Assembly: GCA_964351595.1 (NCBI GenBank)
Contig: CAYGOT010000002.1
Coordinates: 73,610-137,609 of the forward strand
Direction of reading: 5' to 3'
Source: UBA6059 sp964351595
Lineage (GTDB): Bacteria; Bacteroidota; Bacteroidia; Cytophagales; Cyclobacteriaceae
Length of the DNA stretch: 64,000 nt
Made by a program: the position numbers and the translations under genes. The notes under the pieces are model-generated. The model ran no database searches. It was given only the letters and a program-made list of their open reading frames with translations, and was not told the DNA's origin. Positions 54,136 to 61,652 of the stretch are shown piece after piece; within the stretch, counting starts at the first letter, position 1; each line of letters starts with the position of its first letter.

Positions 54136-54999
54136 TTATACATCACAGATTTCGATCGCCTTCCTCAAGGCACCCAACTTATCCACTGCGGTAGGAATAA
54201 ACTCCTGCGCCACATAGCCGGTGAACCCAGTATCCGCAATGGCCTGCATGATCGCCCGGTAGTTGAGCTCCTGGGTATCATCAATCTCATGACGACCAGG
54301 CACTCCGGCAGTATGGTAGTGCGCGAAGTAGTCTTTACGCTTGCGGATGGTGGCAATAATATCCCCCTCCATGATCTGCATATGGTAGATATCATAGAGC
54401 AGCTTAAACCGGTCACTGCCTATCTTATCCACTAATGCACACGCCCAATCTGAGCTATCACACTGGTAGCCCGGATGATCAACTTTCGTATTGAAAAGCT
54501 CCATGCAGATCGTCACACCTGCCTCCTCTGCCAGCTTCACCATCGGCTCAAGACCTCTTGCACAGTTGTCCAGTCCCTGCTCATCTGTGAGTCCATTGGT
54601 ATTGCCAGAGAATACGATGATATTGGGCAAACCGGCATCTGCTGCTTTGGGGATCAGCTCTTGGTAGTCTTTATGTAGTCTTGCATGCTGGGCAGGGTCA
54701 TTGAAGCCCTCGGTCAGCGATACTTGCAGATAAGTGCCCATGGCACAGGTGAGCCCGTACTTCTGCGCCACCGCCCACTCCTCCTCTACGAGTAGCTCCA
54801 CGGACTTCAACCCCATATCCGCCACCTGCTCGCAAAACTCCTCCAACGGTATGGAGTCAAAGCACCATCGACACACGGAGTGATTGATCCTACCGGAAAG
54901 CTGCGGCTTAGGCTGGGCTGACAATTCAGGTAGGCCCGCCACGGACAAGGCTGCTAGTCCGGCGATATTTTGAAGGGCTTTCTTTCTAGAGATAGGCAT
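54136..54999 (-). CDS. Exported sugar isomerase/hydroxypyruvate isomerase-like TIM-barrel protein
   Basis: 287 residues. The N-terminus MPISRKKALQNIAGLAALSVAGLPELSAQ looks like a Tat or Sec signal (SRKKALQN). The rest is an AP-endonuclease-2-type TIM barrel: INHSVCRWCFDSIPLEEFCEQVADMGLKSVELL, TICMELFNTKVDHPGYQCDSSDWA, KLLYDIYHMQIMEGD, YFAHYHTAGVPGRHEIDD and YVAQEFIPT, carrying the His, Asp and Glu of the metal-dependent isomerase site. Hydroxypyruvate isomerase (Hyi) is the nearest recognisable family. Export is unusual for that enzyme, so the physiological substrate is open. First gene of a three-gene operon. TTCCGGTAGG lies in it at 54889 on the minus strand. Confidence 0.85.
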   Translation of the reverse strand: MPISRKKALQNIAGLAALSVAGLPELSAQPKPQLSGRINHSVCRWCFDSIPLEEFCEQVADMGLKSVELLVEEEWAVAQKYGLTCAMGTYLQVSLTEGFNDPAQHARLHKDYQELIPKAADAGLPNIIVFSGNTNGLTDEQGLDNCARGLEPMVKLAEEAGVTICMELFNTKVDHPGYQCDSSDWACALVDKIGSDRFKLLYDIYHMQIMEGDIIATIRKRKDYFAHYHTAGVPGRHEIDDTQELNYRAIMQAIADTGFTGYVAQEFIPTAVDKLGALRKAIEICDV

Positions 55000-55203
55000 T
55001 GGCGTTTGGGTTTGAGGCTAAAATAATGAATTGGTGGGATTGCAGCTCTGTGTACCTATGAAAGAATCGCTTTGTCAAGCGTTTGTCATGTTATGTAGTC
55101 CACAATATTGCTCTAGCGCTATGTAGCGAAGATTAAATGGATCAGATTGGAATCCGACCTTGACCTCTATGGAATTGCCAACCGTGAAGATTCAGAAAAT
55201 AAT

Positions 55204-55225
55204 AATACTACAATTAGGAATTAAT
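55204..55225 (+). promoter_or_regulatory. Direct repeat 1, possible operator
   Basis: 22 bases containing actacaattaggaattaat. A second copy with one mismatch starts 45 bases downstream, a spacing near four helical turns. Confidence 0.5.
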
Positions 55226-55248
55226 CCAGAAATCTACTTTCCTTTGTA

Positions 55249-55270
55249 AATACTACGATTAGGAATTAAT
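55249..55270 (+). promoter_or_regulatory. Direct repeat 2, possible operator
   Basis: 22 bases containing actacgattaggaattaat, one base different from copy 1, upstream of the PadR-type regulator gene and its permease. Confidence 0.5.
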
Positions 55271-55275
55271 TATTT

Positions 55276-55398
55276 AGAGTCTGTCCATAATATTCGATCT
55301 CTTCGTTACGCTAGTTTTGAAAATGATCATTTACACAAGTAAACTCACATTTTCAAAACGTCGCAAGCCTTGATCTCGAACATTCTGAATCAGACTCT
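55276..55398. repeat. Long imperfect inverted repeat element (123 bp)
   Basis: Ends are agagtctg and its complement cagactct, and the arms match imperfectly over about 50 bases, finishing with a perfect gttttgaaaatg/cattttcaaaac near the centre. Such long palindromic intergenic elements occur in many Cytophagales. Confidence 0.75.
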
Positions 55399-55424
55399 TG
55401 ACTTTATTAACAGAATATTCAGAT

Positions 55425-55778
55425 ATGAAGAAGTATCAATTGGGAGAGTTTGAGGAGATCGTGATGCTTACGGTCGCCATCCTTCATGAAAACGCCTACG
55501 GTGTATCTATCAAAAAGGAAATCGAGAGCAGGCTAGGACGCAATGTAAGTGTAGGTGCATTGCAATCGGCATTGAAGCGGCTGGAGGACAAGGACTACCT
55601 CGCCTCTCATGACGGAGAAGCGACCCAGGAGCGCGCTGGACGACCCAAGCGATTCTTCAAGATCACTTCTCTCGGCAAGCAAGCGATGCAGCATGCCAGA
55701 GAAACTCGTAATTCTCTCTGGGATGCGATACCCTCCGTATCGCTAGATCTCAAATTCCTGAGAGGCTACTATGCATAA
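55425..55778 (+). CDS. PadR family transcriptional regulator
   Basis: 117 residues from the ATG at 55425 (MKKYQLGEFEEIVMLTV); the open frame upstream to 55398 lies inside the inverted repeat. Winged-helix PadR features: GVSIKKEIESRLGRNVSVGALQSALKRLEDKDYL, RAGRPKRFFKITSLGKQAM. Its stop lies inside the next gene, with an eight-base overlap, so translation is coupled to the ABC permease. Members next to FtsX/MacB-type permeases normally repress them. The direct repeats upstream may be its operator, which is inferred. Confidence 0.9.
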   Translation: MKKYQLGEFEEIVMLTVAILHENAYGVSIKKEIESRLGRNVSVGALQSALKRLEDKDYLASHDGEATQERAGRPKRFFKITSLGKQAMQHARETRNSLWDAIPSVSLDLKFLRGYYA

Positions 55779-58401
55779 TCCTCCTCAGTCATTCCTTCGA
55801 TTCTTTCGCTGGTTTTGTCATCCCGATCTGCAAGTACCGATAGAGGGTGACCTGACCGAGCTCTATCAGGAGCGTCGCAAGGAGACAGGACCAGCAAGGG
55901 CCAATCTCAGATTTCTCCGGGATGTACTACTGCTCATGCGACCAGATATCATTCGCCCCCTGGGAGGCTACTCAAAACAAAACAACATTGGTATGATCAA
56001 CAATTATATTAAAGTCGGCGCTCGCAATATCAACCGAAACAAGGCCTTCTCCGCGCTCAATATCACTGGACTAAGCATCGGCATAGCCTGCTGTGTGCTG
56101 ATCGCGATCTATGTCAAAAACGAATTGTCGTATGACACTTACAATAGTCAGTATGATCACACCTATCGCGTGCTTCATCACCTGGGCTGGGGTCGTGATG
56201 TAGACCTCAAAACCACCATCCCCTTAGAAGAGTACCAGGTATGGGGGTGCGCGCCGGTTTCTGAAGCCATTCAAGACTTCTACCCTGAGATCAAGTCGGT
56301 ATTCCGATTTACAAGCCCCAACCCATGGCTGGTACAATATGAGGAAGCACGCTATCAAGAGGACAATGTCATTTTCGGAGACTCTACCGCATTTGATGTA
56401 TTCGACTGGCCTGTACTGGCCGGTAATCCCAGTACCGCATTGATAGCTCCCAATAGTATCGTCCTGACCAAACCACTTGCAGATAAGTACTTCGGATATC
56501 GCAATGCCATCGGTGAGACTTTGATCCTGAATAGCACCGAACCCTTTCAAGTCACAGCAGTGATCGACCTACCGGCGAATTCGCATTTTAAGTTTGACGC
56601 CATGTTATCTATGAGCGCATTCAAAAACATGCGCCCTGAAATATTTGATACATGGGGCTATGTGGATTTCTACACCTACTTCACCACCCATCCTGAGAGT
56701 GATGTTGCTCACATGAGCGCTGCTATACCCGACCTTCTCAAAAAGCATGAAATCTATAAAGAGGGCTACCTGATCGCTTTTGAGCCATTGGCGAATGCCT
56801 ATCTCAGATCACCTGCAGGACGCCAGCCGGGAGCTGTAGGTAGTCTGTCCAATATCTACATCTTTGGTTCTGTGGCGATCTTCATTCTTCTGATCGCCGG
56901 TATCAACTTCATCAACCTCTCCACTTCCCGATCGGTAGAGCGCGCTAAGGAAGTCGCTATTCGAAAAACGATTGGCTCTGGTAGAAGTGCTCTTGTATCG
57001 CAATTCCTTATCGAGACGATACTTCTGACCTTATTGGCATCCCTCATTGCGATAGCGATGGTAGCGCTGGCTCACCCCTACCTGGAATTACTTTCTGGTA
57101 AGGAGCTACCGATCAGCTGGCTCTTTAGCTATCAATACTTATTGCTTGCTGTGGGTTTCATCTTGACGATTGGCTTATTGGCAGGTGCCTATCCGGCGAT
57201 CATGTTTTCCAGGTTCCAGCCCGTCAAGGTGCTGAAAGGCAGCTTCAAAACCTCTGGTGAAGGGGTCTGGCTAAGGAAGTCGCTGGTAGTGCTGCAGTTC
57301 ACCCTATCGGTAATGCTGCTCGTAGGTGCCAGCGTGATCTACAATCAGCTCGATCATCTTAGGCAGCATGAGCTAGGATTTGATCCGGAGCAAGTACTAG
57401 TGGTGGACTATGGCTGGGATATGCAGGTCCAGCGCAATCTTCAAAGGATCAAGACCGAGTATGCCAAACATCCCGATGTGAAGATGATATCCGCCTCTCG
57501 TGCTACGCCGGGAGACTTTTTCCCCAACGGCGGCACAGAGATCGAAGGGCCTGGTGGTGAAACCATCGCGGAAAGCCCTGCCATCTACGAGATAGACGAG
57601 GACTTTGTGCCTACTTATGAGATGAAAATAGTGGCAGGAAGAAACTTCTCCAAGGACTTCCCCACCGACTCCACCACGTCGCTGATGCTCAATGAGGCAG
57701 CTGCCAGGTTGTTTGGCTATGCCAACCCTGAGGACGTCATCGGTAAGCGGTTTGAACAATGGGGCCGTGAAGGTCGCGTTATTGGTGTAGTCGAGGACTT
57801 CAACTATGTCTCACTTCATGAAGATGTGGAGCCATTGGCCATGCGGTATGCTACCTTCTACAATACCTCTAAGTTCTCTATTCGTCTGACTTCTGAGAAT
57901 CACTCCAACACGCTACAGGAGCTGGAAATGATCTGGAATGAACTGGTACCACACCGTCCTTTCCTCGCTCACTTTGAAGATGACAAGTTCAATGACCAGT
58001 ATCAGGCAGACGAGCGCTTTGGGATGATCGTGGCTACATTTTCTGGTTTGGCTATTCTAGTCGCTTGCCTGGGACTATTTGGGTTGACGGTCTACAGCAC
58101 CGCTCAGCGTGCCAAGGAAATTGGGATCAGAAAAGTACTGGGAGCTCCGGTGTTTCAGATCGTGGCGCTATTATCCAAAGACTTTATGACGCTTTTTGTT
58201 ACCTCGTTGATCATTTCCATTCCCCTGTCATGGTATCTGATGAGTAGTTGGCTCGATGGATTTGCCTACCGCATCTCGATGGGTTGGGAGTTATTTGCGA
58301 TAGCGGTCGTGATCACTTTAGTGATCTCTCTCCTCACTATCAGCTGGAAGACGGTGAGTACTGCGATGGCTAATCCAGTGAAGTCACTGAGGGATGAGTG
58401 A
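55771..58401 (+). CDS. ABC transporter permease (FtsX/MacB type) with prefix domain
   Basis: 876 residues. A soluble 'permease prefix' domain occupies residues 1-70 (FRWFCHPDLQVPIEGDLTELYQERR), then the first MacB-like periplasmic domain after a transmembrane helix (NKAFSALNITGLSIGIACCVLIAIYVKNELSYDT). FtsX-type membrane segments appear near residue 365-470 (FINLSTSRSVERAKEVAIRKTIGSGRSALVSQFL) and again at the end (LVACLGLFGLTVYSTAQRAKEIGIRKVLGAPV), with a second large domain between. No ATPase is encoded here. Such permeases export lipids, peptides or antibiotics. It follows PadR with an overlap. Confidence 0.92.
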   Translation: MHNPPQSFLRFFRWFCHPDLQVPIEGDLTELYQERRKETGPARANLRFLRDVLLLMRPDIIRPLGGYSKQNNIGMINNYIKVGARNINRNKAFSALNITGLSIGIACCVLIAIYVKNELSYDTYNSQYDHTYRVLHHLGWGRDVDLKTTIPLEEYQVWGCAPVSEAIQDFYPEIKSVFRFTSPNPWLVQYEEARYQEDNVIFGDSTAFDVFDWPVLAGNPSTALIAPNSIVLTKPLADKYFGYRNAIGETLILNSTEPFQVTAVIDLPANSHFKFDAMLSMSAFKNMRPEIFDTWGYVDFYTYFTTHPESDVAHMSAAIPDLLKKHEIYKEGYLIAFEPLANAYLRSPAGRQPGAVGSLSNIYIFGSVAIFILLIAGINFINLSTSRSVERAKEVAIRKTIGSGRSALVSQFLIETILLTLLASLIAIAMVALAHPYLELLSGKELPISWLFSYQYLLLAVGFILTIGLLAGAYPAIMFSRFQPVKVLKGSFKTSGEGVWLRKSLVVLQFTLSVMLLVGASVIYNQLDHLRQHELGFDPEQVLVVDYGWDMQVQRNLQRIKTEYAKHPDVKMISASRATPGDFFPNGGTEIEGPGGETIAESPAIYEIDEDFVPTYEMKIVAGRNFSKDFPTDSTTSLMLNEAAARLFGYANPEDVIGKRFEQWGREGRVIGVVEDFNYVSLHEDVEPLAMRYATFYNTSKFSIRLTSENHSNTLQELEMIWNELVPHRPFLAHFEDDKFNDQYQADERFGMIVATFSGLAILVACLGLFGLTVYSTAQRAKEIGIRKVLGAPVFQIVALLSKDFMTLFVTSLIISIPLSWYLMSSWLDGFAYRISMGWELFAIAVVITLVISLLTISWKTVSTAMANPVKSLRDE

Positions 58402-58417
58402 GGAGATGTTTCATATT

Positions 58418-58543
58418 GTCTGAATCACTCCTGCCTGTTCGATAGGCAGGGATTTGACTGATTTATTGATTTCGCGGATTGCCGATAAAAGATAATTCAA
58501 AATCCGTGTTTATCCATTCATCCGTTTAATCCGCGTTTCTGAC
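58418..58543 (-). mobile_element. TIR element copy a, short (126 bp, 105 bp without inserted palindrome)
   Basis: Its ends begin gtctgaatcac... on one side and, reversed, gtcagaaacgcggattaaac on the other. It keeps the beginning and end parts of the GxxExxY-bearing copy b but has no gene. Flanked at both sides by starts of the DUF6090 gene. Confidence 0.7.
58430..58450. repeat. 21-base palindrome inserted in element copy a
   Basis: cctgcctgttcgataggcagg, an inverted repeat with 7-base arms (cctgcct/aggcagg). It is absent from the same place in copies b and c, so it is a precise small insertion. Confidence 0.75.
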
Positions 58544-58555
58544 AATTTACTCTGA

Positions 58556-58591
58556 TCATTTGTCTTTGAGGGTGGTGAGGAGGCGTTTCAT
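58556..58591 (-). pseudogene. Truncated start of a DUF6090-family gene
   Basis: Reads MKRLLTTLKDK and a stop, near-identical to the first 11 codons of the intact gene at 59357, followed by element copy a. Confidence 0.65.
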
Positions 58592-58628
58592 ATTGTCCTA
58601 GGAATAGTTTTGAAAGCTGAGATGTATT

Positions 58629-59357
58629 TCATTTATTTTCAAGCTCAGCATCGATAAGACTCAATATATCTTCCGCTTGCTTTTTGAAACTAGAGTAGTA
58701 ATCTACTTGGTCACGAAGAAGTCCAGTCTTAGTTTGAAGGCTAAATAAATAATTCTGACTGCTTTTAAGTCGGTCAAGGCTGAACTCTGGGAGTTTTTCT
58801 GATAATGCTTTACTGTAGAATGTGTTGACGCTAGTGAGAGTAGCTTCTCCCATCGAAGGAGAGATGTAGTGGTGCTGATACAATCGGTTGCTAATTTCAT
58901 GACTGTTCTCAAATTGCGCTAGGTCTTTATAGTACCTAAACAACCGATCTCTGAGTTTCTTATTAGGTAGTTGAAGACTTCCATTGCTTCCCTCTATCTG
59001 ATTGATAGTCGTTTTCTCAGGTATAAAATACGTTTCCCTCCAAAGCAAAAAATGCAGCTTTTGAAAATGTAGGATTTCACTTTCTGCAAGGTTGGCGTTA
59101 GCTTCTAGTATCTGCCTGATGGTATCTGTGGAACTTATTATATCGCTATTATATTTTATAAAATAGTCGAGTGTTTCGATATCGGATTGGATATCACTTT
59201 TTAAATCTATGAGATAGATATTCTCTTGCTCATTATTATTTAGACGCTCGTTCCAGTTGTCTAGTGCAAAAGCTCCATAGATACCCACTATCAGCACTAT
59301 AATCTCCAGCAGATACTCAGGCCATTTGTCTTTTAGGGTGGTGAGGAAGCGTTTCAT
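58629..59357 (-). CDS. DUF6090 family single-pass membrane protein
   Basis: 242 residues from an ATG. Short basic N-terminus (MKRFLTTLKDKWPEYLL), one transmembrane helix (EIIVLIVGIYGAFALDNW), then an NERLNNNEQENIYLIDLKSDIQSDIETLDYFIKYN helix and a largely helical C-terminal domain. This is the pattern of DUF6090, a family frequent and often clustered in Cytophagales, with no known function. Its first 14 codons recur at three or four other places in 1.6 kb as truncated copies, and it is surrounded by TIR elements a and b. The base composition of the body is more AT-rich than most of the window. Confidence 0.82.
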   Translation of the reverse strand: MKRFLTTLKDKWPEYLLEIIVLIVGIYGAFALDNWNERLNNNEQENIYLIDLKSDIQSDIETLDYFIKYNSDIISSTDTIRQILEANANLAESEILHFQKLHFLLWRETYFIPEKTTINQIEGSNGSLQLPNKKLRDRLFRYYKDLAQFENSHEISNRLYQHHYISPSMGEATLTSVNTFYSKALSEKLPEFSLDRLKSSQNYLFSLQTKTGLLRDQVDYYSSFKKQAEDILSLIDAELENK

Positions 59358-59360
59358 ATT

Positions 59361-59822
59361 ATCTGAATCACTGATTTGACGGATTTATTGATTTCGCAGA
59401 TGTTGGTTTGACGAAAGAATAAGTCTTTTGAAAGTTAGACTCTTGGAACCGAAATTGATTAATAAACCTACCTCTAAACGGTAAGCCTTGAGGTAATTCA
59501 AAGCCTGTGCTAGATGTACATCTTCCAATTCTTTGATTGCTTTAAGCTCGACAAGCACTTTGCCTTCTACAACAAAATCAGCTCGGCGTGTTCCAATTGG
59601 TTCTGGTAAGTCCTTGTAAAAAATATCCTGCTCGATCTCTCTGACAAATTCAAGATTTCTGTGATTCATTTCATAAGCAAGAGCTCTTTGATATATTACT
59701 TCTTGGAATCCATTGCCTAAAAACGAATGAACATCAAATGCAGCCCCAATGACCTTTTCAGTAATCTCTTTATGAAGTAAATCCGTGTTCATCTATTCAT
59801 CAGTTTAATCCATGTTTCATAC
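59361..59822 (-). mobile_element. TIR element copy b, full length (462 bp), carrying a GxxExxY gene
   Basis: Ends begin (a)tctgaatcactgatttga and, reversed, gtatgaaacatggattaaac. The terminal 40 to 60 bases match the short copies a and c, and the GxxExxY gene at 59385-59792 fills the centre, including part of both end regions. Confidence 0.7.
59385..59792 (-). CDS. GxxExxY family protein
   Basis: 135 residues (TIGR04256 type). The name-giving motif is present as GNGFQEVIYQRALAYE, and RADFVVEGKVLVELKAIKELEDVHLAQALNYLKAYRLEVGLLINFG follows, with a PD-(D/E)xK-like arrangement (xxDF-10x-ELK) that would suggest a nuclease fold. Function is unknown. Both its start (MNTDLLHKE) and its end (QHLRNQ stop) fall inside the terminal sequences of element b, and remnants of the same start (MNTDF) are seen in short copy c. 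This suggests that the gene is the original cargo of the element. Confidence 0.88.
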   Translation of the reverse strand: MNTDLLHKEITEKVIGAAFDVHSFLGNGFQEVIYQRALAYEMNHRNLEFVREIEQDIFYKDLPEPIGTRRADFVVEGKVLVELKAIKELEDVHLAQALNYLKAYRLEVGLLINFGSKSLTFKRLILSSNQHLRNQ

Positions 59823-59825
59823 CAC

Positions 59826-59870
59826 TTACTCCGGCCATTTGTCTTTGAGGGTGGCGAGGAGGCGTTTCAT
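59826..59870 (-). pseudogene. Truncated start of a DUF6090-family gene
   Basis: Reads MKRLLATLKDKWPE and a stop, near-identical to the intact gene's first 14 codons; sits between elements b and c. Confidence 0.65.
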
Positions 59871-59873
59871 ATG

Positions 59874-59977
59874 GTCTGAATCACTGATTTGACGGATTTA
59901 TTAATTCCACGGATTATCAATAAAGATAAATCAAAATCGGTGTTCATCTTATAATCATATTCATCCGCGATTCAGAC
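59874..59977 (-). mobile_element. TIR element copy c, short (104 bp)
   Basis: Begins gtctgaatcactgatttga and, reversed, gtctgaatcgcggatgaat. Internal sequence keeps a start (atgaacaccgattttgat, MNTDF) like that of the GxxExxY gene but lacks its body. Confidence 0.7.
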
Positions 59978-60024
59978 ATGTATTCCGTCCATTTATCATT
60001 GAAGGTTGAGAAGATGTGTTTCAT
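59944..60024 (-). pseudogene. Truncated start of a DUF6090-family gene running into element c
   Basis: Opens MKHIFSTFNDKWTEYM, diverged from the intact gene but alignable over 15 codons, then reads into element c and stops after 26 codons. Confidence 0.6.
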
Positions 60025-60069
60025 TTTTGTTTATAGGTTCAATGGTTCGGCGGAGGAGTAAGAGCATGG

Positions 60070-60981
60070 TCAGTTGGCACTTCCATTTGAAATCTGATCG
60101 TCATAAAGTTCACTCGGAAAGTGACCTAGAGATTGTTGGATGAGGTTATCATCACTCATTGTCCATTCTTCATAGCCCGAGACATTGATCTTGTTTCCAC
60201 TTTCAGCATGCGTAGCAATTAATGTCCAATAGAATGTATGGCTGTTCTCTTGACTTACCAAGCTGTCAAATAATACACGCATATCTGGAAGGTCGGTCAT
60301 AAAACCTTGCGCAACCTCTGCTATCTGCTCACGACCCATTGCTGCCTCAGCTTCATTGACCTGAAGCGATCCATCATCTGCAAAAAATAAGGCTACAAAC
60401 TCTTTTCTGGTACTGCCCCATACCTGAGCATAACCTTTTGCGAATGCTTCCATATTAAAGGTTTGTTCCTCATCAGGTAATCTGTTGACAGTGAAGGAAG
60501 CGCTTAGAAGTTGCCAGTCTTCTCCAGTTTTGGCAAATGTGAAGAAATCGTCTTCAAAGGTCTGCTTCACACCAAATCGATAGAGATAGCATTCTGCCCG
60601 GACGAAGGCCAGTCGTCCTTCACTGATTTCAATGCTGTATTTATGCGGTGGTTCGTAATAAGGCACTTGGGTGGATCGATCATTGACCAGGTCAAAATAA
60701 CCTTGTAAAGTCATGGACGTCCCTTTAGGCTTACCATCACTTAAAGATGCTATCCCTACGTTGGCGTCCGGTAGGCTCATGGCCACCATGGCTTGATGGT
60801 TATGGTTTCCCACGTGAAAGAGTAGTTCCTGAGAAGCCTTTTTGACTTCTTCGGTTTCTTTCGCCCATTTTAATTCAGCTCCATCGACAGCCGCTTCAGC
60901 GGCAACTTCAGGGTTGGCCTGTTCATGGGTAGCTGGTTGGCATGCACAGAGCAAGAGCAGCATAAACAATAGCTGTTTCAT
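60070..60981 (-). CDS. Lipoprotein with two NTF2/SnoaL-like domains
   Basis: 303 residues from the ATG at 60981 (MKQLLFMLLLLCACQP, lipobox LCAC). An earlier in-frame start would add eight residues and is less likely. Two modules follow: about 45-165 (VKKASQELLFHVGNHNHQAMVAMSLPDANVGI...EDDFFTFAKTGEDWQLLSASFTVNRL) and about 175-290 (FNMEAFAKGYAQVWGSTRKEFVALFFADDGSLQVN...YEEWTMSDDNLIQQSLGHF), both matching the NTF2/SnoaL-like cone fold common in periplasmic proteins of this phylum. Enzyme activity is not evident. Confidence 0.8.
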   Translation of the reverse strand: MKQLLFMLLLLCACQPATHEQANPEVAAEAAVDGAELKWAKETEEVKKASQELLFHVGNHNHQAMVAMSLPDANVGIASLSDGKPKGTSMTLQGYFDLVNDRSTQVPYYEPPHKYSIEISEGRLAFVRAECYLYRFGVKQTFEDDFFTFAKTGEDWQLLSASFTVNRLPDEEQTFNMEAFAKGYAQVWGSTRKEFVALFFADDGSLQVNEAEAAMGREQIAEVAQGFMTDLPDMRVLFDSLVSQENSHTFYWTLIATHAESGNKINVSGYEEWTMSDDNLIQQSLGHFPSELYDDQISNGSAN

Positions 60982-61065
60982 TGGGTTGCGGTTTGGTGGT
61001 GTCACAGGTTTATGAAAATTACTATCCAGTCAATTAATAATCACTGATATGTTGAAACAATAGAG

Positions 61066-61569
61066 TCAGAATTCACCAACGATCACTTGCATTAATTCAA
61101 TCGTCTCACCATCTGGCCCTAAGAAGAAGGCCGTTTTGGCTATGATGTCATCAGCTTCTACCAAAGTGATGGGTCGGATTTGTTCAGCTCCGGCATCAAG
61201 GAGTTTGCGCTCTGCTACCACAATGTCTTCTACATTCACTCCGATATGTCCCAGACTTGTACTTTCATTATTGGCTTCAAAATCAGGTCTTTCTCCAATT
61301 TCCAATAGGAATGGCTGTCCTGGAAATCTTAATAGACTCAGTTTGAAAGCTGATTCAGATGTATTCCCTTCAGCATCGGTACGCCTCAGACTAGTTATCG
61401 CCTTGCTCACTTCGAGATCAAAAGCAGTTGTGTAAAATGTCTCTGACCTGTCTATATCGGCTACATTTAGGAATACGTGGTTAAAGTAAGTAGAAGGGGG
61501 TTTTCCTTGATCAGAAGGTTGGCACGCTGAGATTAATATTAACAGAGCTAATAATAGCTTATTCATCAT
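61066..61569 (-). CDS. VOC/glyoxalase-fold lipoprotein
   Basis: 167 residues from the ATG at 61569 or the next codon (MMNKLLLALLILISACQPS; lipobox ISAC). The VOC signature is present: YFNHVFLNVADIDRSETFYTTAFDLEVSK in the first module, and STSLGHIGVNVEDIVVAERKLLDAGAEQI...AFFLGPDGETIELMQV in the second. The lipid anchor puts it in the periplasmic or outer-membrane leaflet. Substrate unknown; compare the secreted VOC protein at 21377. Located 83 bases beyond the hicA stop, on the same strand. Confidence 0.85.
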   Translation of the reverse strand: MMNKLLLALLILISACQPSDQGKPPSTYFNHVFLNVADIDRSETFYTTAFDLEVSKAITSLRRTDAEGNTSESAFKLSLLRFPGQPFLLEIGERPDFEANNESTSLGHIGVNVEDIVVAERKLLDAGAEQIRPITLVEADDIIAKTAFFLGPDGETIELMQVIVGEF

Positions 61570-61652
61570 ATGGACGTATCTTATCATAAACATTTACGCA
61601 TCGCAGGTGAAAAAATATTTTTTAGAACTATTGTCGCTGCTTATCACAGAGT

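Larger units (their letters stand above)
55000..55424. other. 425-base intergenic region with repeats
   Basis: No gene seen. It contains two direct repeats just upstream of a regulator gene (55204-55225 and 55249-55270) and a 123-base imperfect inverted repeat (55276-55398). The first 200 bases have no recognised feature. Confidence 0.8.
58402..58628. other. Intergenic region made of repeat elements
   Basis: No gene. It contains element copy a (58418-58543), a 21-base palindrome inside it, and truncated starts of the DUF6090 gene at both ends. Confidence 0.75.
59793..60069. other. Intergenic region made of repeat elements
   Basis: No gene; it holds the right end of element b, two truncated DUF6090 starts and element copy c. 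Confidence 0.75.

Noticed and set aside
3050..54898. TTCCGGTAGG as a polar KOPS- or Chi-like signal
   Set aside because: It occurs about equally on both strands (nine plus, six minus including the A variant), so no polarity is seen within this window.
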